DNA of 64,000 nucleotides from Cyanodermella asteris (Eukaryota; Ascomycota; Lecanoromycetes; Ostropales; Stictidaceae), in NCBI GenBank assembly GCA_900618795.1, contig UYJD01000009.1, forward strand, positions 999,823 through 1,063,822. The letters run 5' to 3'. Made by a program: the position numbers and the translations under genes. This document shows positions 11,667 through 22,156 of this stretch, piece after piece. The notes below the pieces were generated by a model that saw nothing but the letters and a program-made list of their open reading frames with translations, ran no database searches and was not told where the DNA came from. Position 1 is the first letter of the stretch, and each line of letters opens with the position of its first letter.

Positions 11667-11700
11667 GGAGAGTTAGGAGAGCTGGCTCTCCCAACTCTCC
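11667..11700. repeat. Near-perfect inverted repeat (hairpin)
   Basis: Two 16-base arms (11667-11682 and 11685-11700) separated by 2 bases pair with one mismatch. The arms are made of GGAGAG/CTCTCC units that continue at lower quality on either side. The hairpin sits just right of the gap and may belong to the same inserted element. Confidence 0.7.
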
Positions 11701-12269
11701 TAGCTCTCCTCGGAGTCTTAAAACAGGGGGCGATGCAAGCAGGTATACATGCGATAAGTGATTAAGATTACTTGTGTGTCCCATTTAGCAGACCACTCGT
11801 TGGCCAACCGTGGACCCTTGCGCTCTGCACATGAACCTTTTTTTCACTTGAGAAAATTCTTTATTTCAGATATGGACGGAGCTATGTGAAGCGACGAGGC
11901 CCTCTTCGGGCATAAGCGATGACCCGGACGCAAACTCTGTGCCAGCTAACCTACTCGCTGGAGCTAGCCACAAGGAAGTGTGTCCAGTAATTGCCATCTA
12001 TCCTTATGATCCATGCCAGAATGGGAAAACCAGGCCTTGAAAATATCTATGGTGGCTTGTTCATCGACAAAGCCATTGCCCCAGAACGCCATGTAAATGC
12101 GACGGTCGCCAGATGCAGTTCTTTGTCGTCTATTGCAAAAGATTCTGTAAAATAAGGAGGTTCCAAAGAAGTAAGGACGAGGAAAAAATCAGTGGTGGTC
12201 ATGTCTTCGTCGCGTGAGACACTGGTCTGTGCGTCATCCCGCTTTATGTGAATTCGAGCTTCGGCTGGA
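11701..12269. other. Intergenic, 3' side of the glycosyltransferase gene
   Basis: No supported gene. A minus-strand frame at 12047-12322 overlaps the end of the glycosyltransferase gene in another frame and shows no family signal. Confidence 0.5.
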
Positions 12270-13817
12270 TCACTTGCGTACGGTCGGGTTCCATTTGTTG
12301 TATCGGATGAGCTGTCGCGCATGGCCGTAGAGCCCCATCACAGAATTGAGGACGAGGTAGACGGGGTAGAAAATCGAGAATACTATGATGTGGTGGCGAC
12401 GTACGAATTCGCATTTGGCGTAATTGGTGATGACCAGAGTGCCGACAAGACAGCTGATGCTGATGACGAAGAACCACAAGCTCAGTGGGAATGGGAAGAA
12501 AACCAGCCTGAGGAGTGAGAGACCGCTTTTGGGGAAGTCCAGGCAAATGACCGAGAAGACGAAGCAAGTGTATTGGCTGACCAGGTAGTAACTGCTCTCT
12601 CGGACAGCAAGAAGCGAAAAAAGACCGAATCGCATCGTAGCGGTTCGCTTTGGCTGCTCGGGCGGAGTCTTCTGCCAGATCTTGGGGGCATGGCGCCAGG
12701 AGGCTTGAGCCCAACCTTGAGCCCATCGAAGACGCTGTTTCCATAGAACAGAGAAAGTGGTTGGCGCAAGCTCGTAGCTAACGACGTTCAAATCGTGAAC
12801 GACCTCGCAGCCGCGGCCGAATGCACGCAGGGCGGAGTCAATGTCTTCAGTTAGCATGTGACCATGCATCTTGAGCTTGCGGATAAGATCGGCCCGCCAG
12901 TAACCATTGGAGCCGCAGAAGAGACCAAAGTCCCACATGGCCGCGCGACCAGGATGCGAAACGGCGTAGATCTTGTCAAACTCGACTGCTATCATCGACG
13001 AAATGAAAGACTCATCAGAGTTGAAGACGACACAACGACCCTGGACGATGGAAATGGATTTTTTTGCAACCATGCGTTCGATGGCGTGGCGAGGCCCGTA
13101 CGGATGTGGGTAGTGGTCACAGTCGAAAATGGAAATAACGTCCGAAGACTTGGGTAAGGTCAAGAAGTAGTTCAAGTTGTCCGCTTTCGAGGTCGAGCCG
13201 GGAACCTTGTGTATGCGCAGATGCGGGTATTTCGCCTCGAGACCCCAGAGCTGAGTTTCCAGTTCGAGCATTGGCTTCGGCGTGTTGTAGACGATATTGA
13301 TACGTAGCTTGCTGTGGGGATACACTATCTTTTCGCATGCATAGACTGCTCTGTCGACAATGATGTCCTTCTCGTTGGGCAGGTACGCAACGATGACGAC
13401 GTCCAGGGTCAGCAGGTCCTCGTCTGGTGTGGGAAACGTCCAATCTTTGGCTGCAAGCTTATCCTGAAGTTTTCGAGAGTCACGGATAGCGGATATTGAG
13501 AGGATGGCCTCCATGACAGCATTGCCAGCGATGTAAAAGTTGGTGAGCAGATAGATGAACCAGAAGATGGGCATCAGCGTGCCGGGAAAGATCATGTACA
13601 GGCAGATGGAGAAGGCGAAATATGTCCACACCAGGAGGAACGGCGTCCATTCTGTTATGAATTCTGAGATCTTGGCCACGGAATCGTAGTTGACTCGTGG
13701 AGCTCGTCGTTGCGGCGCGACTTGGGGCAGCTCACTGGCTGGTGAATCGCACACCCGTTCAGTGCTCGAGGAGGCGGTGTTCACCGTGACGGTGGTGCTC
13801 GTCTTTGATTTGCCCAT
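12270..13817 (-). CDS. Membrane type 2 glycosyltransferase (ZtGT2/FgGT2-like)
   Basis: Intronless, 515 aa from the ATG at 13815-13817 (MGKSKTSTTV); an in-frame ATG at 13877 would add 20 residues. Two hydrophobic segments (about 58-77 and 81-100) precede a GT2 catalytic domain. That domain carries LDVVIVAYLPNEKD (about 158-171), the DxD site FDCD (231-234), TEDID (323-327) and QRLRW (361-365), the set found in processive chitin/cellulose/hyaluronan synthases. Three or four C-terminal membrane spans follow (about 410-500). Known: the related type 2 GT of Zymoseptoria tritici and Fusarium graminearum is needed for hyphal growth on solid surfaces and for virulence, with an unidentified polysaccharide product. 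The protein should sit in the plasma membrane with a cytosolic active site. All catalytic motifs are present. Confidence 0.9.
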   Translation of the reverse strand: MGKSKTSTTVTVNTASSSTERVCDSPASELPQVAPQRRAPRVNYDSVAKISEFITEWTPFLLVWTYFAFSICLYMIFPGTLMPIFWFIYLLTNFYIAGNAVMEAILSISAIRDSRKLQDKLAAKDWTFPTPDEDLLTLDVVIVAYLPNEKDIIVDRAVYACEKIVYPHSKLRINIVYNTPKPMLELETQLWGLEAKYPHLRIHKVPGSTSKADNLNYFLTLPKSSDVISIFDCDHYPHPYGPRHAIERMVAKKSISIVQGRCVVFNSDESFISSMIAVEFDKIYAVSHPGRAAMWDFGLFCGSNGYWRADLIRKLKMHGHMLTEDIDSALRAFGRGCEVVHDLNVVSYELAPTTFSVLWKQRLRWAQGWAQASWRHAPKIWQKTPPEQPKRTATMRFGLFSLLAVRESSYYLVSQYTCFVFSVICLDFPKSGLSLLRLVFFPFPLSLWFFVISISCLVGTLVITNYAKCEFVRRHHIIVFSIFYPVYLVLNSVMGLYGHARQLIRYNKWNPTVRK

Positions 13818-16800
13818 TATGGCAGTTACGACGAGGGGGAAACGATTGAATGACCAGGTAAACGAATGTTGATCCAACGAGAGTCAGAGGTCAAGTGAAT
13901 GATCCCTGTGGGTACGAGGTTAGCTTGGCCTTGAAGGAGAGTTATAGAAAGTTTTGTCGCCGGTGCAAGGGTGTATTGTACTCGACTTACCTGTGTGTTG
14001 GCCTGCTGTCCGCGCCCAAATGCTGCTGTCCGACCTCCAGTTGCAGTGCAACGGTGGTTCAAGTACGCAAGCACAGAGGCAGAACGCGTAGTCGGAGATG
14101 GAAATAGGGCAGAACAGCAAGGCGGGCCTCAAAGCTTCTGAGAGCGGGTCTTGGGGCGTGCTGGACTGGCGGAGGGGCGAAGCGGCAAGGGAGAAATGAG
14201 GCCATAAGCAGGATAAGTAAAGCAGAGATATGGTAATATTCACAAGCGGCCATGGCAGCAAACGAAGTGATCAGAGCTGTACCTTTTTTTTGGGGGGGGG
14301 CTAGTGATCGCTTCGGCTGCACCGTGCTCGAAAAAGGTACGGACGTTCATCCTGGCTCCTTTGGGAAAGCACGCCCAGGGATAGGCACGGAGCGCATTCC
14401 CTGCTGTCCGTGAGCTCACGGTATAACTGTACAACTGTACGACGAGCTCCAGATGATACCGGGGGGCCACAGTCCCATGCTTCTGTGGAAGATAGCGTCA
14501 GGGCGGCGATTCGCCAGCTCTGGTGGGTCTGGCAGAAGTGATGAGGCGGACGAATTCAGAGATCGACGCTGATGAGCTGCTCGGCTGGCCACTGCCAGGG
14601 CATTATTGTGCCATCCATGCCATTGGCTCTATGCTGTTGAGTGCCTAGCGGCATCCTGTGCATGGCGTGATGACTGTTGAGGCCGCTGGCAGTCCAAAGA
14701 GATGGGCTTAGATTGCATGGACATGCAACCACATCACCACCTGATTCTTGTGGTGGACATTAACGCAGCAATCACGGTCGACGTCAGGCCCATCTTCGAG
14801 GCCCACAAGCGTGGAGGCAGAAGTAGCGGCCGAATGGCGAGCGCCACCGGGAGGGGGAGAGGATTTCGGAGGCGCGAAGCTCTGCTGCCGGGGTGTGTGG
14901 TCTCGCGAGATTCCGTTTGGCAGATCGCAATGCGCGGTTGTAGCGCCAAGACGCGCCGCGCCACGCACTCTACACACACACACACACCAGGGCAACGAGT
15001 TTGGCAGGCTCTACGCGACTACATACTTACAGTTTTCTGCCTTCGACGTCTTCTTCTCTTCGTCGTCGCAGGAGCGTCTGCCCATCTGTATCGCATCACG
15101 TACGACAACGCGACATCAGGCGTCCCTGCTTAGTCTTGATTTCCAGGGCGAAACCAGCCAGCCCAAGTTTGGCCCTGCCATCCGCCGGGTCAGGAGCACG
15201 AGACGCCCGCTATCAGAAGCTGCAGCACGATCAAGCTTTGGGGCGTTGCGAACCGACCCGCAAGACGACGGATTTTACAAAACATCAAGATGGCCCGTAT
15301 CGGCTCGTAACGTAACACCAACTCGTACCGAAGCGTACGGCGGCCTCAGTCGTCAGACCACAAGCCGCTGCGGAACTTCCATTTCTAGCGCCGGGCACTA
15401 AATCCAAGCAGCCAGCTGCGCGATTGGCAGCGTCCCTCGTTGCCACCTTCAACTCCCGATCCGTTATCTACGCTATGCCGCGTGATGTCGCTGTCTGTCC
15501 GACAACTTTGCTGTGGCTTTCGAATCACGACAGAGAGCCAGAGACGTGCGACAGACTGATCTGCAGCTCTTATCAAGCCCGCGATTACTGTTAGACGCCC
15601 TCTTCTCGTGAGTTCCCGCGCAGCCCCAGCCAAGGCAGAGAGAGGCCCACGAGTGCGGCACTGGCCAGCTTCACGTCTTCGTTTCTCTTCGTCTCCGCCC
15701 ACTTGGAGAAGATTGGTTCCTGGTGCTCCCGGTGCGTCATCTCTGTCGTACAGTACTACCGTGGCGGTCGGGATCCTGTCTCAGCCGTCCACATGGCAGC
15801 GCACGAGTCCGACAGTCCTTCTAAATGTACGTCTCAGATCTCTCCAGGCCAAGCCGTGTGTGACCGATGCATTCAGTAAGGACAGCACGATGGCAAGCGG
15901 CATAATTCGGTACCTTTGCCCCAGGCAATCTGCCTTGCAGCATTGGTTTGTTCAAGCTGCAGGAGATGTGATGAGATCGATGGCCGGCAAGATGCAGTTT
16001 CATGTTTAAACAGTCTGGCCGTTATGCACGCTCATCAATCATAGGACCCTTGCGTCTGGCCCTTTGTCAATGACAGCCCCAACCTGAGATTCGGGCTGAC
16101 GAAAACCCTCCCAGCAACGGAAGAAAGCTTCAGGGAGTAGGGAGGGCTGTAAGCCAAAGCTAGACTATCTGTGATACCTTTATGATGGAACGCAGTCTGT
16201 TGTTCTCCATTGGCCTGTTTGCGCAGCTCAGACTTCGCTATCAACATCTGTGGATCATGAAGCTTGCATTGGCCCTTCGTTAAAGTCACTCAAAACAATT
16301 CCTGCCCAAATTGAACCTTTTCGGGTCTCGCGAGTTTCGTTGCACAGCTTCATTCTTCCACGCCCGAATCACGATCCACCACATTACCGAAAGCAGTTGG
16401 GTATGAACCGGAATTTGGTGGACTGAACCGCGACGTTTTCGACATCATTGACGCAGACCTGATTGCACAACGCTCTGGTTGTCAGGCGCAGCTGGGTCCT
16501 TCCCTGACAGCGAGCAGGATGGTGGGTGGATGGCTTGATGGCATGACTGGTTGGCTTCGTCCCGGTCGGCAACAATTGACTGTCAGAGACACTTGGCACT
16601 AACCCTGTCGATCGATACCACTATGCATCGCCGCCTGCCGCTTCGTGCAGGAACGAGGGCTTCGAGGGGTTGATGACTGGTGACAGGGCTAGCTCATAGC
16701 ATGCTCATGTCGCTCGGAAACAGCAAGCAGGGCACAGCAACCACAACAACAACAATAACAACGAATGTAGTGGCCGGTCGCTTTGGCTGTACTCGATGAA

Positions 16801-18166
16801 TGCTGTCCCCGTTTTACGCTATTTCGTGGCCTGTCGTGCATTGAGCGATCTCACACAGCCCATGTCGGCGGGCCACGTTATGTTTTGTTGAACGAATCGT
16901 GTGCGCCAACGTGCATTTCGATTCTTTCGTTCTTCGCTCCAGCGAAGCTCAAGCGAACGTTCCGCAGCCGGCATGGCAGGCCTCCCAGCAACCTGGTCGA
17001 AGCGCGAAAAGATGTTCGGTGGGAGACCAGGGTCTCTTCTGGCCTCGATAACACCGGCGGCGAGATCTGGCTGTCATTCCTTGGTGCAATTGCTAATGAG
17101 AGGCAGATGAGCGCCGTCGACGTTATCAACACGAGCGTTCGCGCTCTGCCGTATTCGGCTGCCAGTCTAGCTCCAGGCAAGATCGCCTCCGCCGTATCAT
17201 CCAGATGCTAGAGGATAATAAGCTGGAAGGGCCCCCAGTAAGATTGCAGTTTTGGCTGTATCTGTGTGAGCGGCGCTCGCAGCCTTTGGTGTTTGCCCCT
17301 GTGGTCCAGTCGGAGTGCACCCCTGTCAGCAACGCAGAGCTTTACTGGCTTTGGTCTACTAGGAGTTGACACATCCGAGGGTCGATGCGTGCTGCCAAGC
17401 GACCGGGGCGACGTTTTCGGCTTTGGCGCCAACCTGTTTTTTCCTTCCTTCCACCAACACCATATTATCCCCTCTCATCCTAAACCTTGTTTTGTTACCG
17501 CGTCGTATCATTCGCATCTGTGATGAAAGTTACCTGCTACGAACGACGCCTCGTGCTCCTCCGGCTCCGCTCTCGTGCTCTGTGCGTCCCCTCGCCCATC
17601 CTTCTCCCAGTTCGCACAATCCTCCTGGTAATGTATTGTTGCAGTCCGTTCACCAAGTCAACAATCGGGCATCGCCAATGATCATGACGCCCGTCAAAGC
17701 TGGCATGCTCCGAAAGATCGCCTGCCTAGCGCCCCAGCCTGGCTCGGTGGAGGCCGTACCGGTACGCCGCCATCAAGCGAAGCAGACTGTACTGTATCTC
17801 TACACTAGCTGCCCATCATGTATGCGGCTATTTGCTGCTCTCGCCTCCCTCTCCATCAAGCTTTGGCTTTCGACACGGTTTCCCTTCTCGCTGCAGCTCA
17901 CGCCAACGGACCCCGTGTCGGAGCCAGCCTCAGCCTCACCATTTGCTCTCTTCCTTTCACTGTTGTCGTCTTGGTCTTACTGGGTTTTCGGACCTACTGT
18001 CGATGCTTGCTGTGAATTAAGTCCCATCCCGCTGGCTGCGGCATTCCTCCTGTACAGCAGGCCGCAGCGGTAGCTTCATTGCCTGGTTTTCATGCCAACG
18101 CGTCAAGCGATTCGAAGACGACCATAGACCCGCAACTGCAGGCGCAGGCCCAATTCAAAAGCGACG
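13818..18166. other. Long gene-poor stretch (4.3 kb)
   Basis: Lies between the divergently oriented GT2 gene and the GH16/acyltransferase gene, so it holds both promoters. Simple sequence is present: T8G9 at 14284-14300, (CA)n at about 14971-14988 and an ACA/ACAACA-rich run near 16740-16765. The last 800 bases before 18167 are pyrimidine-rich on the plus strand, as is common in fungal 5' leaders. Many open frames exist, the longest at 17366-18073, but none shows a recognisable sequence or a convincing codon pattern. Confidence 0.5.
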
Positions 18167-21100
18167 ATGGCGTCCAACTGTGACTGCGGCTACTACGATG
18201 CCGCCGCGGGCCAGCTATACACCGACAGCATCATCGTCTACTTCAACGAATCCACGAGTGTACCTTCCAACATCTTTGAGCTGTCCAACTACGAGAACTA
18301 CGCTGAAAAGTCTTGGAATGCGTACTACAGGCAAGGAGCCGATCCGTCAAACGTCGAAGTCTCCAATGTCACATATGCTGATCATGTTACCAATTCTTCA
18401 ATGCAGCTCTGGGTTGACCCCTCCACAGACGAGCATCTGGTGGTTGGAGGCGGCATCAGAACCCTGAGGCAGGACATTCAGTACGGAACTTTCAGAAGTT
18501 GGATGCGCTCCCCGCAGCCATATTCCAAGGGCACGGCTTTATCTATGCAGCTTCGATACAACGTCACTCAAGGCCTACAGCTGAACATGCAAAACACCGA
18601 CAATGTGACGGAGGCCTGGATCAGCAACTTGATGGGCGACGATTTTGCCGACCGCGTGTATGGAGTCAACTACACCACGCTGGGCAACACGTCTCTGCCG
18701 AATTCTCTCGCGAATCCCTTCAACTATTTCCAAGTGCGCATGGATTGGAACCAGGACAACATTACGTTTTATGCGGGAGATAACGCAACCCGCTTCATCG
18801 ACAAAGACACTGCAAAGTTCTTCACGACGCCCTCGCCCCTGGAGATCAAGCATTGGTCCATTGGCGACGAATACCAGATGCAAGGCCCACCACTCAACGC
18901 TCGTGTCAGCGCCAACGTTGGCTGGATACGTGCATTTTTTAACACGTCGTCCATGACTTCCGACCAGAGAGACGCATTCAACGGGAACTGCCACGTATCT
19001 GAGGCTTGCAGTGTTGACGACGTGACCTTGCGGCACTCAAGCGATTTTCCAACCTCTGCGCTGGACCCCTGGCAACCCGCTGGCCGAGCGTGGACGGCTG
19101 TTTGGCCCTCAATCGCGATCTGCGCTTTCTGTCTGTGTTTCACCATCATCGTCACGCTCAACACGCTCTTCCGCAAATACATCCTGGAAAGGGGCTCAGC
19201 ACAGGCACCAGCTCACGGCCACGGACCGCCATCCTACAAAAGCGCAGATGACTCGTCCGATAGCGGCACGATGTATGCAGGCGCATCAGGAACAGCCACG
19301 CCGTGGAATGGCACCGAATCGTCCAATCGCGGCACGCTGGTGTCTCCAACACCCAACCAGACACGGCCCCCATCAATCAAAGACGGACACTTGCGCGACT
19401 TCGAAAAAGGCTGGCCGAAAGCCAGTGATGCGTCTCACAAGTCTTCAAATGGTTCTGTCAGCGCCAAGGAACACGCACAAGTTACTCCTCCCCATTCTGT
19501 CAAGGGCGAGTATGGACGGGACTTTCTGCCTCCGATGCCCGGCGAGCACGACTTCAACAACGGCCTGCATTTCAAGCAGGACATCACTACTGGAGACGTG
19601 CTTGGAGATGAAATGAAAGTAGCTCGTTTGTCCGATGAGAAAGGCAAGACACACGATGTGATAATTGAGGAGGACCAAGCGAATCTCAACGACGAAGGAA
19701 AGGGCACTGCAGGCGAGAAGGGCAAAGAAGTCTTTACGGCAGAGGTCAAGTCCAATCCTCCGACAAAACCAGCCGCTGCTGCCGCTGCTGCACCCGCAGC
19801 TCGACAGCGTATCGACTACCTCGCCGGTCTGGTCGCACTTTGCTCCTTGCTTGTGACTGCAATTCACTTTACGCTCACGTTCGTGCCCGGGCTCGTTTTC
19901 CCCGACGGCTTTGTTCATTATCCCAGCGAGCCGTGGGCACGCAAGATCATCGGACCCTATCTGTTCAATCAGGTCTGGGTCGGACTTTTCTTCGCCACGT
20001 CCACACGATTCTTGGTCATGAAGTATCTCAAATCCGGCGATCTTTCCAACATCGCCGAGAAGGTTGTGGCTCGTGTACCGCGTCTGTTCATTCCTATCTT
20101 GGGTGTTGTGCTTCTCGAGTATTTCCTCATCGACTGCGGTGCCATCACCTACCTCCAATATCTACCAAGCGTAACGTGGAGTACTTGGGCTTACACGGTT
20201 GAGTACGAGAACTTTGGCATTTTCCTCAACGAGTTCTTGGAACTGATTTACCTTGTCCCGAACGCGGTACCGCGCATCATTTTCAATTACTGCATTGGAA
20301 TCCTGTGGACCATCCCCGTTCAGCTACAAGGAACGTGGCAGGCTCTGTTAGGAATGCTCGTCATTCGAGAGTGCAAGACCCCCTGGAAACGATTTCTTTA
20401 CTATGGCATCAACATCATATACAACTGGTACACACTAGACTGGGGTTCCTTTTTCTACTTCGGTCTGCTGCTCACGGATCTCGATGTGATTTTCAAGTAT
20501 CGAACCTGGCTGTATGCCCGGCCCGTCATCTATTATCCCCTGCTCACCTTCTTCGCCGTTTGCGGCATCGCTGGTCTGACCAACGACTTGGTCTCGTCCT
20601 GGACCCCGATTAACTTTGCCTCGATCGAATGGAATATCCACCCCGATCTCCCGTCTGGACTGCCACTCTCACAGACCGCCAATGGAGGGTTCCCGCAGTA
20701 CTACTCACCGACCATCAAGCACTTGCTTTTCTGTCTTGGATTCCAGGCGGTCGTTGAGCTCTCCACAGTGGTACAGAAGGCGCTCTCCAACAAATTCTTC
20801 GTCATGATCTTTCCCCACATCTTCACGATCTATCTGATTCACGGGTTCATCTTCTGGTCTGTGGGCGCCGCGGTGTGCGTGCAGTTCCAGAAGCTTGGGC
20901 TGCCGTATTGGGCCAACAGCCTACTGGTTGCGGTCATCTGCTACTCGGCGTTGGCCATCGCCGTCGTCCTCATCACGCCGGTGATAGAAGTGCTCGGCAA
21001 GGACGGTGCGGCCAACGCATGGCGACAAGCCAACAAGAAAATTCCCGTCGTCAGGTGGAGACCGACGCTCGCCCCGTATCCCCGCTCATTGCTCGAGGAG

Positions 21101-21319
21101 CGACAGGCTGCACTCGATGAGGGTTACGATCACCACGGCGAGCAAGCCAAAGATGTTACCCCTGCCGAGGTCAAGGACATGAAGAAGCACATTGCGGAGG
21201 ACAACCGACACTTTGTTGAAGCGGCGATCTTGGAGCGTGACAGCACAACGCTCGAGAGGGTGGAATCTATTGCACCAGTGGGATCATCGAGGCTGGCAAA
21301 GGCCCTGTCCAACCACTAG
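18167..21319 (+). CDS. GH16-like domain fused to a multi-pass acyltransferase-3-like domain
   Basis: Intronless, 1050 aa. Residues 1-300 look like a fungal GH16/concanavalin A-like domain: the CDCGYYD start, then YGTFRSWMRSP and FNYFQVRMDWNQDNITFYAG. The domain has about ten N-glycosylation sequons, implying a lumenal or extracellular location. A membrane span follows at about 310-335, then a disordered Ser/Pro/Lys linker (about 340-545). Residues about 547-950 contain about ten hydrophobic spans in the OafA/acyltransferase-3 pattern (RIDYLAGLVALCSLL near the start). A charged tail ends the protein. Acyltransferase-3 proteins move acyl groups across membranes onto sugars; with the GH16-like part this suggests cell-wall glucan modification (inference). 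No N-terminal signal peptide is seen, which is odd for a sequon-rich domain. I could not identify the GH16 catalytic E-x-D-x-E, so the lectin-like part may be non-catalytic. Confidence 0.8.
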   Translation: MASNCDCGYYDAAAGQLYTDSIIVYFNESTSVPSNIFELSNYENYAEKSWNAYYRQGADPSNVEVSNVTYADHVTNSSMQLWVDPSTDEHLVVGGGIRTLRQDIQYGTFRSWMRSPQPYSKGTALSMQLRYNVTQGLQLNMQNTDNVTEAWISNLMGDDFADRVYGVNYTTLGNTSLPNSLANPFNYFQVRMDWNQDNITFYAGDNATRFIDKDTAKFFTTPSPLEIKHWSIGDEYQMQGPPLNARVSANVGWIRAFFNTSSMTSDQRDAFNGNCHVSEACSVDDVTLRHSSDFPTSALDPWQPAGRAWTAVWPSIAICAFCLCFTIIVTLNTLFRKYILERGSAQAPAHGHGPPSYKSADDSSDSGTMYAGASGTATPWNGTESSNRGTLVSPTPNQTRPPSIKDGHLRDFEKGWPKASDASHKSSNGSVSAKEHAQVTPPHSVKGEYGRDFLPPMPGEHDFNNGLHFKQDITTGDVLGDEMKVARLSDEKGKTHDVIIEEDQANLNDEGKGTAGEKGKEVFTAEVKSNPPTKPAAAAAAAPAARQRIDYLAGLVALCSLLVTAIHFTLTFVPGLVFPDGFVHYPSEPWARKIIGPYLFNQVWVGLFFATSTRFLVMKYLKSGDLSNIAEKVVARVPRLFIPILGVVLLEYFLIDCGAITYLQYLPSVTWSTWAYTVEYENFGIFLNEFLELIYLVPNAVPRIIFNYCIGILWTIPVQLQGTWQALLGMLVIRECKTPWKRFLYYGINIIYNWYTLDWGSFFYFGLLLTDLDVIFKYRTWLYARPVIYYPLLTFFAVCGIAGLTNDLVSSWTPINFASIEWNIHPDLPSGLPLSQTANGGFPQYYSPTIKHLLFCLGFQAVVELSTVVQKALSNKFFVMIFPHIFTIYLIHGFIFWSVGAAVCVQFQKLGLPYWANSLLVAVICYSALAIAVVLITPVIEVLGKDGAANAWRQANKKIPVVRWRPTLAPYPRSLLEERQAALDEGYDHHGEQAKDVTPAEVKDMKKHIAEDNRHFVEAAILERDSTTLERVESIAPVGSSRLAKALSNH

Positions 21320-22156
21320 TGTAAGAGATTTCCGGGGCGTGGGAGGTCTACAGTGATGGCGATTGCATACTATACGGCGTTTGGATTCGATGTGCATACG
21401 GGGCGAAGATCTGCTTGTCACGTTTTTCTCTAGCATTTACCTTCACCGAGGCATGAAGCGACTTGTGCCTGAATAGACATACCATGAACTGCACCTCGTC
21501 CGATTTCAGTAAGATTGCCAGGGTGCGGTCCTGTAGGTAGAGGTGGTGACACCGTTTGTCGATGCAGCTTCACGCTCGGCGGAGCACAGCATGCCATCAG
21601 TTCCACGTGTGATTGCTCCGTGTCAATAGTTTCGTGCCTACGTATAAGCTTCGATGCTCTGTCGGCCCGCGCAACCGAGTCGCTCTCCACCAAAGCAAGA
21701 CCCTGTACATACAATACATACATACACACTGCTAGACACGCTTCATGTGCCCCGAGATTGCAGCGCCCAGCAAGGATCGATGTCGCTCTGTGCGCTCTCG
21801 TAGCAGTCGCGCTTCCCCGTCGTGTAGACATCTGCAGAGCCAGACCCCGCTCTGTATGACCAAGTGATACATTTCCTCGCCCTTGCACATGCAAATACCG
21901 TGACAGCCCGCACACCTTCATCTCCCACACTACTGTCCGTCCGTCTGTATGACCCGAAACGCCTCACGTTATTTGTCGCTTGCCATTATTGTCCCTCGCC
22001 GCTTTCCTTGACTTCGTACAGCCCGTCAAGCCCAATCTGCAGCTGCCCGCCCGAGCCGGCTTCGTCCCAACTCCATTCGACTTCCACCCTGATCGCCACA
22101 GACGAGTGGCCGAGATGCTGCTTTGATTCCACCTCATCTGCCAACCAGGCCAAGCA
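21320..22156. other. Intergenic, no supported gene
   Basis: Between two plus-strand genes. Contains a short TACA/CATA-rich run near 21706-21727. Open frames on both strands are unrecognisable. Confidence 0.55.

Noticed and set aside
12047-12322. 91-codon minus-strand frame as an extra exon of the glycosyltransferase
   Set aside because: It overlaps the gene's end in another frame, no plausible intron joins them, and the protein already ends at a family-like length.
16783-17211. Overlapping 142- and 100-codon frames on opposite strands
   Set aside because: Neither shows a family signal, and mirrored open frames are expected in GC-rich DNA.
17366-18073. 235-codon plus-strand frame upstream of the GH16/acyltransferase gene
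   Set aside because: Low-complexity Ser/Pro/Leu composition from a pyrimidine-rich leader; no domain, and out of frame with the next gene.
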